Positions 8,201 to 17,128 of a stretch of DNA of 19,199 bases are shown piece by piece. Both the position numbers and the translations under genes were made by a program. The notes under the pieces are model-generated. The model made no database searches and had not been told where the DNA came from. It was given only the letters and a program-made list of their open reading frames with translations. Origin of the DNA: Saccoglossus kowalevskii (taxonomy: Eukaryota; Hemichordata; Enteropneusta; Harrimaniidae); contig NW_003106597.1 in assembly GCF_000003605.2 (NCBI RefSeq), positions 516,658 to 535,856 on the forward strand, written 5' to 3'. Position 1 is the stretch's first letter; the number at the start of each line of letters is the position of its first letter.

Positions 8201-11200
8201 AATAATAATCACCATCATCATCATCAGTTTATATACATCATTACATGTAATGAATTAGAAAGCTAAATCAAGATACAAAAGCCTTTCATTAAAAGCAACT
8301 AAAGACTCATTATGGAAAATATGTCTTTATCTTTGTGTCAGTTGACGTGCACTGACTTTGAAGGTCACTTTTCAGACATTTTGATATGCAAATTGCAAGT
8401 ACTGACGATACACATCAGTACTGTAAATTACATTATTTTAACTAGAATTAATTTTCACTGATTTTTTACAAGTTGAATGTAAAATTATAGGAATAAAGAA
8501 ATATTTGCTGAATTTTATTTTCTGAATCATCCCTTCATAGTACATTTTGCCACTGCATGTGACAGGGCTGGGAGGCTATGTTCTTACCATAATGGCATTA
8601 CAGAGACGAATGCGCTTTCCCAACATCAAACAGCTCCAGTTAAAGGGGAGCAGAGGTCTGGCTTTTGTCACTCTGTACATGAAATTTGAGATCTATGAGT
8701 GAATTCTGTCGATAAAAACAACTTGTATCTGCTGTGAAATGTCCTAAATATTGGGTATAAAACGGGCTGTGAAGTAGACCATCCTCTGCTCCCCTTTAAA
8801 CACAAGCACCTGAAGTTTCAGCTGAAGTTGAATCCATGGCAGGGTGCCACCAGTGGCTTTGGCCTATCTAATCCGTCTAAATATACCAGTCTTACTATTA
8901 ATGTAGTTAAGGAATATATGTCTAGTTATTGATGTACCAACTATAAAAGACTGAGGCTTTGAGTTCCAGAATTGCACAATAACTATATGGGACAGCCACC
9001 TTTGCTTTTCAACTTAGTAAATGTATTTTTTGTCTGACTTGATAAGGATGCTCTATTAGTCACACACTGATCAACCAAATATAAAAATATCCATAATATT
9101 GCTGAGAAAAAATTTAAACATTCATTAAAAGTATAAAAATATATAAGAAATACATGTACTAATATGATGGTGTGACGAGATTCAGGAGATCAATTTAGAG
9201 GAAGAGTAATTTTAATCCTAGCATAACTCACTGCGCCCTCAGCGATAGATTCTGAACATAACTTACTACAAATCCGCCATTGAGGGCGCAGTCGTACACT
9301 GATCATGTTAAGTTATGTGAGCGATGCTTGTATATAATACAAATCAGATTGGTATGTAATACACTGCCATTTGTTTTGGATAAATACTCACTTTCTGTTG
9401 ACCTTTCAAACTTACTGGCTGCCAGACTGATCAGCTCTTGCGCTGTTTGTAATATATACACAGGATCTAAAAGGAAAAACAAAGTAAAATATATGATATA
9501 CCTGTGAGAGGAATCTAACAACCAACAATTTTAAATTATTTCAAAGAACGGCCTTGTATTAAACAGACAATTTTAAAACCAGTTTCTGTAGATTCAAATG
9601 CACACTTCAGAACTCAAAAAAAAAGTACTTTTTGCAATTGTGTGAATAAACAACTTAATACTGTGCTAATTTCTAATCTTGAAACAGAATTCTATTTTCA
9701 GAGCAACATATTTTACAGAATTGTCCAATAAAATTTGTTTTTTCACAGAAGCTTTTTGACATGAATCGATTAGAGTAATTAGAACCAAAATATATCAAAA
9801 AATTGTCCAATAATGACACAACAGTCTGTAACAGAGATGAAACAGAAATTAAAATTGTCAAAAAACGTAACTGATTAATATCTCTGATGGGATTAGATAC
9901 AGAAATCTGAAGTCAATTAATTAGACTGAATGAAAAATTATAATATCCACAATTCCTTTTAATTCGAACCAGATACCAAATCGATACAAATCCATAAATG
10001 TATATACAATTTGAATCTTTCTCACCTTCTTTGTCAGAGGCATTTTGAAAAACTTTTTCAGAAGTTTCTGAGTGTTTATTATTTTCATGAAGCCAGGACG
10101 GTGGATTTTTTCCCAGGTCGTCATTATTTTCATTGGTAATATTATTTAAGGAACTCGTCCTCCGCAGGGATCCATGTGATCTGAGGTTTAGTTTCAATGA
10201 GTCGGTGGAGATTCTGGGAGGAAGATATTTCTGCAACGTGTTTTTGTTGGTCTTGAAAGAACTTCTGTTCTGTGAACCCATTATGACGGGTCTGTTGAGT
10301 AACAATGGTGAACTGTTTTCATTAGGTTCTGTATTATTAACAGTTTTGTGCACAAGAATGCCTGGAGCAGACGGTCGTCGTTCTCGTTTCATTATTACAG
10401 GTTGTCTTGGTAATGCTGAATCATCCATTGAAAGGTTGGATTCAGCACTGTCCAAAAGAGCAGCTACCAAATTCTTGTGCAAATTTGAATCACTTCCAGT
10501 AGTTTGCCGACGATGTTTTGAAAAAAGAGAATCTGTGAAAACAGATGATCTTTTTCGAGGTGATTTTAGTCTAATTCTTAGCTGGAAATCCTCCCAGAGC
10601 TGAATTTGATTTGAAGATGGGTTTTCAATATTAAGTTGGATCACATTTGCATTACATTCTTCACGTCGGCCATACTCGTCATGAAAATGACACAAGAAAG
10701 CACCTGGAGAAAAGAAGATGCCGCAGTCCTTGCAACGAATGCACTTTGATTCGCTGCGTGTGTGGTACTTGGGTAACAGTACACCCAATTGAGTTCCCTT
10801 ACTGCTGCAGTGTTTTACAGGTAGCTGTTGACTCATATTCCGCCTCAATCTATCTGATGCATTCAGCGCTTCACACACATTCTCTTCTATCTCCATCTCA
10901 GATTCCACATCATTTGAATCGCCACACGATCCCTCATCAGATGGTATAACCTGCGAGTTATGTGATCTCAATGACGACAAGAATCGTTCAGACCTTGTCA
11001 GTTTCTGTGATGAAGCAAGGATGGGCTGATCAGTTAATTTGGCAAGTTCTGTATCCAACTCTGCAATAATACTATCCAAACCACTGCCAGAATCATCAAG
11101 ATTTTGATTAATTCTTCTAAACTTGGGAGAAGTTCGCAAATTTCGAGATGGTCTCACATGTACTGTCATTGGGCTCATATTTTCCATGCTAATGTCTGCA

Positions 11201-11286
11201 TGATTCGACAAATCTCTTAGGTCTAACTGACTGGAGGATGCCATTTTAAATCGATCTTTGAACTGTTGCCTTGGTGACCTCCGCAT
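5187..11286 (-). CDS. Ski/Sno-like (SMAD4-binding-type domain) coiled-coil protein, 4 coding exons
   Basis: The model is join(10026..11286, 9392..9466, 7528..7608, 5187..5263) on the minus strand. It gives 1,494 nt, or 497 aa plus TAA, and every junction is a phase-1 GT-AG intron that keeps the frame open. Residues 1-165 are Ser-rich and probably disordered. Residues 167-238 match the Ski/SnoN SMAD4-binding (SAND-like) layout: GVLLPKY, then CIRCKDC (Cys182, 185, 188), FSPGAFLCHFH (His200, 202), Cys211 and Trp231. Residues 240-420 are basic and Ser-rich, with RRPSAP and LRRTSS phosphosite-like motifs. Residues 421-497 are rich in E, K, Q, R and L and form a coiled coil. In the known family this module sits behind a DHD domain and recruits SMAD4, and C-terminal coils oligomerise the protein. 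A nuclear co-regulator role is inferred. The DHD is absent here, and the Ski CHWGF segment is not conserved, so SMAD4 binding is unproven. The gene symbol is not recognised. Confidence 0.85.
5710..5778 (-). other. Short ORF with good start context inside the TIR element
   Basis: ATGGCAGAAAG at 5778 has a favourable context (ATCATGG) and reads MAESDFHREFAYDPTTSSVE plus two residues to a TGA at 5712-5710. It may be the remnant first exon of the parent transposon's gene or of a captured host gene, or it may be chance. No homology is recognised. Confidence 0.25.
5881..5901. promoter_or_regulatory. Paired kappaB-like motifs inside the TIR element
   Basis: GGAAATTCCC (5881-5890) is the complement of GGGAATTTCC, a perfect NF-kappaB consensus GGGRNNYYCC. 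AGGACTTTCC (5892-5901) differs by one base from the classical GGGACTTTCC. They are separated by one base and lie about 100 bp upstream, on the minus strand, of the short ORF starting at 5778. Binding is inferred. Confidence 0.35.
6352..6432. repeat. 81 bp inverted repeat / hairpin
   Basis: CCTCAAAGTATGCAC followed by ten more bases (6352-6376) pairs with 6408-6432: 23 of 25 positions match, with a 31 nt loop. It lies 32 bp beyond the TIR element. It may be a tiny foldback element or the core of an unknown MITE. The size is also pre-miRNA-like, but there is no other support for that. Confidence 0.7.
6807..6820 (-). promoter_or_regulatory. CTCF-like motif
   Basis: The minus strand reads CCACTAGAGGGCGA, matching 13 of 14 positions of the bilaterian CTCF core CCASYAGRKGGCRS. 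It lies in the last intron. GCGCCCTC words are also common in short interspersed elements, so occupancy is uncertain. Confidence 0.3.
7089..7102 (+). promoter_or_regulatory. Second, weaker CTCF-like motif in opposite orientation
   Basis: ACTCCAGAGGGCGC on the plus strand matches 12 of 14 positions of CCASYAGRKGGCRS, including all ten of the 3' half. It is about 280 bp from the motif at 6807-6820 and points the other way. Confidence 0.25.
7528..7608 (-). CDS. Coding exon: central coiled-coil cassette (27 residues)
   Basis: The acceptor GCTTTCATTTCAG|TTAC has AG at 7610-7609. The donor CTTGAAA|GTAAGTG has GT at 7527. The exon is 81 nt, symmetric phase 1-1. It encodes residues 446-472, including NEWQERYENEKQQRIKSEER, a highly charged amphipathic helix typical of a coiled coil. 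It continues without break from the preceding exon into the RLLHEERKQR of the last exon, where Leu residues fall at heptad-like spacing. It is too short to stand out as an ORF; it is supported by both splice signals, preserved phase and helix continuity. Confidence 0.8.
8418..8470. repeat. Possible fragment of the TACTGTAAA foldback family
   Basis: TACTGTAAATTAC, then AATTTTCACTGATTT, repeats in order the outer and inner words of the complete foldback at 13469-13680. Only one end is present, so this would be a solo or decayed copy. Confidence 0.3.
8640..8799. mobile_element. 152 bp MITE with TTAA target-site duplication
   Basis: Perfect 13 bp TIRs, AGGGGAGCAGAGG (8644-8656) and CCTCTGCTCCCCT (8783-8795), are each flanked by TTAA (8640-8643 and 8796-8799). 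TTAA duplications are typical of piggyBac and Kolobok transposons. The element is far too short to code for a transposase. Intact TIRs and flanks suggest a young insertion. Confidence 0.85.
9230..9292. repeat. GC-rich inverted repeat (ACTGCGCCCTCA / TGAGGGCGCAGT)
   Basis: Perfect 12 bp arms lie at 9230-9241 and 9281-9292 with a 39 bp spacer. Copies of CATAACT or its complement occur at about 9222, 9255 and 9311, giving a nested, imperfect palindrome. It is probably a small foldback element next to the first coil exon. Confidence 0.65.
9392..9466 (-). CDS. Coding exon: start of C-terminal coil (25 residues)
   Basis: The acceptor CCTTTTAG|ATCC has AG at 9468-9467. The donor ACAGAAA|GTGAGT has GT at 9391. 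The exon is 75 nt with phase 1 at both ends, so it can be skipped without losing frame. It encodes residues 421-445 (DPVYILQTAQELISLAASKF followed by ERSTE), a helical stretch. A second strong donor, GCCA|GTAAGT (GT at 9415), lies inside the exon 24 nt upstream and is also phase 1. Its use would remove eight residues in frame. The joined frame from the large exon (GAAG + AT = Asp) supports the splice. Confidence 0.8.
9467..10025 (-). other. Intron between the large exon and the first coil exon
   Basis: This 559 bp AT-rich phase-1 intron runs from GTGAGA at 10025 to TTTTCCTTTTAG at 9467. Small ORFs inside it (for example 9673-9861, minus) show no domain or splice support. I see no repeat or RNA gene in it. 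Confidence 0.75.
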
Positions 11287-11355
11287 GTCCCACGAGTGAT
11301 TAATTTCTAGCAAATAATATCATCACGAACACTTTGATCTTCTTAGAACAGGAAT
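10026..11355 (-). CDS. Large coding exon with 5' UTR start, Ski-like domain
   Basis: The acceptor is CCTTTATTTGCAG, with AG at 11357-11356, so the exon begins at 11355. The donor is GAAG|GTGAGA, with GT at 10025. Coding starts at the first in-frame ATG (11286-11284), giving MRRSPRQQFKDRFKMASSSQ. An in-frame TGA at 11322-11320 blocks any N-terminal extension within this exon. A second in-frame ATG at 11244 (residue 15) has a stronger Kozak context (A at -3, G at +4) than the first (G at -3, C at +4), so the real start could be residue 15. The exon codes for residues 1-420 plus one base of codon 421. Past the donor the frame stays open for about 36 more codons of hydrophobic, intron-like sequence, which is read-through and not part of the protein. 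A long antisense ORF over this exon is a shadow. Confidence 0.88.
11300..11323 (-). promoter_or_regulatory. Upstream ORF in the 5' UTR (7 codons)
   Basis: An ATG at 11323-11321 opens a 7-residue ORF (MILFARN) ending at TAA 11302-11300, 13 nt before the presumed start codon at 11286. The ATG overlaps the in-frame TGA that closes the main frame upstream (ATGA). Because it lies between the splice acceptor and the start codon, it should be in every transcript using this acceptor. Short uORFs so close to the main start often lower translation or favour re-initiation at a downstream ATG, here perhaps Met15. The effect is inferred. Confidence 0.45.
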
Positions 11356-11700
11356 CTGCAAATAAAGGAATTTCAACCTATTAGGAGGAATACTCGCAGC
11401 TGTATGATAAACTGAGCAGGTTGCTTTAACTTCACAGAAAGTCTATTCTCAATACCTCAAAAATGAATGAGTGTGATTTTGAAATGAAAAGGCAACATAA
11501 CGAAAACAGCTCATAACAACATGTTGTACTAAAGCATCATGCACATTTAATAGTTTTTGAGGAGACAGAAAAAGAATTCTATTTGTCATCTCTCATATTC
11601 TAGTATGCCGAGCAGATCGGTCACATGAAATAGAATAAATATAAACCCTCTGTTCATGCAAATCACACCTTGGATTATTGAGCTGAATTATTTTACCAGG

Positions 11701-11730
11701 CCTGCCGTTGCCTGCCGTTGCCTGCCGCTG
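11701..11730. repeat. 10 bp tandem repeat, three copies
   Basis: CCTGCCGTTG occurs twice exactly and a third time as CCTGCCGCTG, in the 5' intron. It is more GC-rich than its surroundings. Confidence 0.9.
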
Positions 11731-12479
11731 ACACCTCAGACATTCAAATTACCACACAAGTTTGACAAGTAAACTCCCAATTTTGAGATGACTGTACAAT
11801 TATTAACTGTAAGATTCCAGGTATACAAATATTTGGCTTCCTCATGTGACATCTGTTTAATCAGGGTGATAAATTTTCATAAATTCCTCAGTTGCACTTA
11901 ATATTTGCTTATTATTATAAGGCCAATTATTATTTTTGCTGCATGTGATTGCTGTTGGTGATATTGTGTGTTATTCTAATATAAAAGAAAGTTTGGGGTC
12001 AACCTCTAAAAACTTGGGGTTATTGGAACTACACAATTTTGTTTGTCATGCCAACTGACAAGCAAAATAGGCTGACAATATGTTTTGAATAAATAGTTGG
12101 TTCTCTAGACTAGAAGGCACCAATTTGATTGGCAGGCGTTTAGTCTAGGATGCAGCATTTAAAGACAGTTCAATGTATAGACGCTGAGAGTACCACACCA
12201 GCTTTGAACTATTCTATATTTCAATATGAAAGTTATTTCAACAACAACAAAAAGAACGTGACAGTGATGCGATTGACGTCTGATAAGCATGATGCGCAAA
12301 TGAAATACAACAAAGCAAAAGTAAGAGGTTGCTTTTGGTAATAACGGGTCAAAAGCAAGTGAATATCAGTTGGTGCCATTGAGTCTTGAGAAAACAAACT
12401 GTCTAGCCAATTTTAAAACAGGTATGCCAATTTGATGCACTAACACATGCTCTAGGGTTGCTGCAAGGAACTCGTATTT

Positions 12480-12670
12480 ACTGTGAACAAAATAGTGACC
12501 CAACCAGCAGTATTGCAATATAATTCCATGTTTTGCCAACAAAATAGCAATATTGATAGTTCAAATGTTTAAAGTTTGTAATGGCAATCTGATATCAAGA
12601 TATCTACTTTGTTAGCAAAACAGTGAGCTATATTCGATACTGCTGGTTTGATTGCTCTTTCATTCACAGT
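12480..12670. mobile_element. 191 bp foldback MITE with about 79 bp diverged arms
   Basis: The left arm begins ACTGTGAACAAAATAGTGAC. The inverted right arm, read from 12670, begins ACTGTGAATGAAAGAGCAAT. Both continue through a shared CAGCAGTAT, then GTTTTGC and AACAAA words to a TTGATA centre, at roughly 70 percent identity by eye. No clear target duplication is seen. The divergence implies an old insertion. Confidence 0.65.
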
Positions 12671-13468
12671 CAAGTTATGGAAGATGCTTGTGTTCCGAAT
12701 GACATGTATATAGGGTAAGAGGTGATTGGCAAAATTCAGACGACATAAATGTTTGAGTAACTAATGTGGAATCAAGATTAAGTCCATGAAAAGATGTGAC
12801 CATGGATAGAACTTTACGCAGCACATGACAGTGTTTCCTATTTGGTTATATCACTTCAAAAATCTCAAATTTGGGAAATGTGAAGGAATGTTTTTCAGAG
12901 TACTCAATTTCACTGAAAAACCTGTCTTAGGAGGCACACTACAGATGAAATGCAGATATTGCTATGTTGTTGAGTGATATATTGAGAATTCCTTGATCCC
13001 AACCAGTCATAGACTGTCACTAATCTATATATCATGAATATTCATAGAGCTACTTTATTTTAACACTACTATAAACATTTTGATCCCAAAAGTCAACTTT
13101 TCACAAAACAAACCTGCAATTTCATATTTCAAAACTTTTGATTAAGACTTATTATTATTGGAAAATTATGTCCATTTGGTCCAAAATTAACAAGGAAATT
13201 ATAATTCCGCAGGAAAAATTATGGTGTTTAAAAGTGTAAATCAAGTCAATAAATGCAATTTACCTCATTGCAAACAATAAATTTCAATTTTGCTTTAACC
13301 ATTCCTGTCACAAGTGAGCATTTGTGCAAATTCAATGACAATTTTGGTCTCAGAACACACTTGAAATTTCAAAATCATGTATTTTTTCTATAATTTCTCT
13401 GCTAATTTTAAACCAAATTTTGGATACAATTGCCTACAGGTCTTTTTCTTTGAAAAATAAGTGAAAAT

Positions 13469-13680
13469 TACTGTAAAATGACTAATTTTCACTGGGTTTA
13501 AATTTCACTGATTTACCATTTCAGGCATATTCAGTGGGTTTTTAATTCACGGTTTCGTCATTTAGATAATGTGTTCTATGCTAAATTTTACATATTCACT
13601 GTGTTTTAATTTAGCTCATTTTTCCAGTCAGCGAAATAAGCTAAATTAAAACCCAGTGAATAATTACCCCCTTTACAGTA
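13469..13680. mobile_element. 212 bp foldback MITE, TA-flanked, with TTCACTGGGTTT repeats
   Basis: The outer arms are TACTGTAAA (13469-13477) and TTTACAGTA (13672-13680), consistent with a TA duplication plus CTGTAAA termini. The subterminal word TTCACTGGGTTT is shared by both ends. An inner hairpin pairs TATTCACTGTGTTTTAATTT (from 13593) with its complement ending at 13662. Several TTCACTG words in the left half suggest tandem amplification of a short unit. It is non-coding. Confidence 0.7.
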
Positions 13681-16600
13681 TGTAGATTTATTTGTGTCAA
13701 AGGTCACAAAAGTTGACTTTTGCATTCAAAGGTTCAAGTACTGGTAGAAAAAAATAGTAGTGATCTAAAAATGAAATTAATAAACAAGTATGCACATGAA
13801 TGTATACAGGCACTGCACCTCAACTTTATACATGCTACTGGCAAAATGACAAGACAGATAATTGAAAGTCAAAATGCTTTGAAAACCAAGTTCAATAGGT
13901 ATATATCACAAATACAACTTGTACTGCCACCGTGGACAAAGGACACTATATAAAACATATGTACTTAACCCCAGTGTTTGTGTGAATGAAATGCGCTTGA
14001 CTCAATCAATGAAAGGAATCATCATGGAGCTTTCTCTACACCCCACCTGTGATGTGTTTATATTTCTCCCTTCCTGCCTGTATACTAACCAAAAAAACCA
14101 GTATAGGTTCAAACAATGGGTCTTAAGCATAATATAAAGATTTGAATTTTCAAACACTCTGATTGGGTGGTAGAAAATGTTGAAAAACAACTATTCCAGG
14201 GGTCTGATAATGGACTATAGCCGAGTACATATGCAACTGTCGTGTCACAACACAATACTGATATTTTAAAAAACCCACTGCATTCACCTTTGAGAAATTG
14301 GGTTACTCGAATAAGGTTTGCCCAGACAAGACTGACAGGTCATATAATTAGAGACTTGTTATTTTCAAACCATTGTGGTTCACAGACGTCAGTGTCAGAC
14401 TGCATCAAAATGAGCAATTACTTGTCTGTCAACTCTATTGCTGCTACCAACAAAAAAAATTAGAAAACCAAAAATGGGATTTGAATGAAAGCGTGGCAGC
14501 AAACAAAATCTATCGGCCATTTCTATAAAGCAGTTGTCAAATTGTTCATGCTCGACAAAAAATATGAATTTTATATAAATGTGATCATACATCACCTAGA
14601 ACAATACATGGCACACCAACAGAGACAAATGCAGGGAAAAACTAAATTTGCTGGTACTAGTAATATACAAACTGAGCCTTCAGGAACGTTAAACCTAGCC
14701 AAGAAAGCCAGCACCAATTATCATCAACTCAAGCACTTGCACGGCAAGGCAAAGCAAGGCAGAATGCAAAAAAACAATGACGTACAGTTCCACAGGACTA
14801 TAATGCTGTAAGAAAAATATCGTTTGAGCACATTCAATCCTTTTCTATTGTAATTCTATCTCTGTAGAAGAAGGCTTTGGTAAAAGGCGGCACTCTGGAT
14901 CAATGTTACAGTTTTATTCATTAGTAACCAAGCAGTAAACAAGCCATGACCCTGAATTGTAAAACAGAATTTACCGGGTAACTTACAATTGCATGGCTGT
15001 GACAGTGATAAGTTTTAGCAATTACATGTTCATATTCGTGTTGTTGAAAAATATGGGAGAAAATCAAAATCAACAAAATCCAGAAGCGCACATGGGAAAA
15101 AAAATGTCAACTAAAAAGCCACTGCATTTATATTTAATTTGTACTATAATGACTGATCTTATGAAACAAATTATTACAGATACTAGGTATTTTATGATAA
15201 ATCAATGCTTTGTTGTTAAAAGTTACCCCTATAGGTACTTGGAGTAGTTAATAGGACAGAAAGAACTCCATTATTCAAAGTGTTAACCTTCCAGAAACCA
15301 CTTGTTGAATTGGACCACAGTACCACTATATTAAACCAGGGTTCTTTACAGTGCAGCAGTTTTATATATTATTACAAAACATATATGGAGTTTTCTAAAC
15401 TCACACCATAGATGGCCTTGTGAGTAGATCAACATCTTGCATCATTGCAAAAAACCGTTAACCTGCCTTAACCTTTATATCTATAACAGTCCTCCCCTAT
15501 TTTTAAATTACCCACATCTATTCTGAAGGCAGGTCACACCATTATGGCCAAATATATGTGTATAAGGTTGGGAAGGTTATCAACGCAGACTATTTACAGT
15601 GTACATAGTATTTTAGATAGCCCTCTGGGATTACTTAGTTTTCACTTATTCTATAGTAAAACTTATTGAATCTTCTCTGATTGAAATTTTGGCACAGTGC
15701 CCACCATTAGATTTTTGTAAAGGATTAGACATACACACACAAAATTAAATTTTTGAACTTCAACACTCACACTGACTAATTTCTGATAAAACAATTACAA
15801 ACTTAAGTTGGAGATGCAAAGTGTGGTTCAAGTGAAGTGGCTGTTATTCCTATCAACATTTCTATGCTTTCGAGAGACACCTCAAAAATTACTTCTTAAA
15901 ATTTTTACACTAGGTAGATATACTGCATTGGGCCAATGCAAAATGCACTATAAAATCAAACATTGTGAATATGCGAAGTTAATTATATAATTTATAATTC
16001 TCTCCACAAATCAGTAATTTAAAACATGTGAATATATTTGCAACATCAAATCCACTGAAATTAAACCAATAATATATTTCCTGCTGCAATTTATAACAAA
16101 ATGTAGAGAGAAACCTAGAATTTGGGTGTCCAAAATAAATTTGGTACCCAGTTTTATTTTTCATCAACCAGAATAAATTAACAGTTAAAATTTAGTCATG
16201 GGTTTAATAGTGAATGGCAATGGCATGCATGAATTCAAGTTTCTTAGGAACAGTACTATGCCGGACATAAAAACGTGGATACAATGTACATACAAAAAAA
16301 AGATAAGATTTAAGCCTATATTGATAGGTGCAAATCTAATTACAAACTTTTAAAGAAATGTTTACAAATAAAACATTTTCATGAAAATGTCATCACTATA
16401 TGTAGTTTTAAATTTCGCACCCCTCAAAAAACAACAAATACATGTATATAACAAAAGTAATATTTTTAAAACTGACCTACAGAGCAATCAATGTACTGGT
16501 ACTTACCAAGTCAGGCATGTAGACTGACTGGACCCAGCTGGCAGTATCTCATTTGATGAAGAATGTCAGTTACAAGCAATTAAAACAAGTCGCAGCATGT

Positions 16601-17106
16601 TTTCCAAATTGACACAAAACTTTACTACAAATTTGTAGTTTGGAGTTAAAGAAATCAAAGCAAAATATAAACTGATATCTATAATGCCTATTTATTTAAT
16701 TAATAATAGATAAATATGAAACATTTTTAGCAAATCTGATTGATTCACTGAACAAGAATTCTCTGCACTTAACCGTAATTAATGCAGCCAGTGTGAACAG
16801 TATCTTTCTATAAATTGGCATTATCATTGACAATGGGTTTTGACGCCTAGGGGAGGTCACCATAACAAAGAGAATACCGTTTGGGAGAGACATTATGTTC
16901 GAAATTTTACATGCAAGTAGTGGTAACCATGACAAAGACCTTAAAAAACCAACAAGATTGACACAAAACAACCTACACAAGTGTTTTTTCACACTAAACA
17001 AGGTTGTTGATGTTTCAAACTTCCCACCAGAAGACGTGATTGGCCATCACGACTACTTTGCAATTATCAACCGATAAGCCGAATGCCAAGGTTGGGTAGC
17101 GACAGG

Positions 17107-17128
17107 TGGTCTGATCTATTAAATAGAC
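17107..17128. repeat. Small interrupted palindrome
   Basis: GGTCTGATCTATTAAATAGACC has GGTCT and AGACC ends around a TATTAAATA centre. Its function is unknown and it could be chance. Confidence 0.35.

Larger units (their letters stand above)
7609..9391 (-). other. Intron between coil exons 1 and 2, with MITE and inverted repeat
   Basis: This phase-1 intron is 1,783 bp. It holds a 152 bp TTAA-flanked MITE (8644-8795), a GAGGGCGC inverted repeat (9230-9292), a possible fragment of a foldback family (8418-8470) and an ATC-rich stretch (about 8208-8226). No extra exon in the required phase 1 could be found. Confidence 0.7.

Noticed and set aside
9913-10025. C-terminal tail of the long ORF (Ile/Tyr-rich)
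   Set aside because: It follows a consensus GTGAGA donor at 10025, and the joined phase-1 frame continues in a helical exon at 9466. The tail is intron read-through.
10133-10603. 156-codon plus-strand ORF
   Set aside because: It lies wholly antisense to the large coding exon, whose frame has the Ski-like module and good splice sites. No domain is seen in the antisense translation.
13720-15247. Series of plus-strand ORFs of 72-108 codons
   Set aside because: Different frames, biased Asn/Lys/His composition, no domain, no consistent splice sites and no frame continuity. Most likely chance ORFs in a long intron.
16501-16560. Possible alternative 5' exon ending CTTG|GTAAGT on the minus strand
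   Set aside because: The donor is good, but there is no convincing acceptor or promoter upstream. It could be an alternative first exon, but this cannot be supported from sequence alone.
16696-17077. Overlapping ORFs on both strands (101 and 60 codons)
   Set aside because: Neither translation contains a motif I recognise, and no flanking acceptor/donor pair supports an exon.
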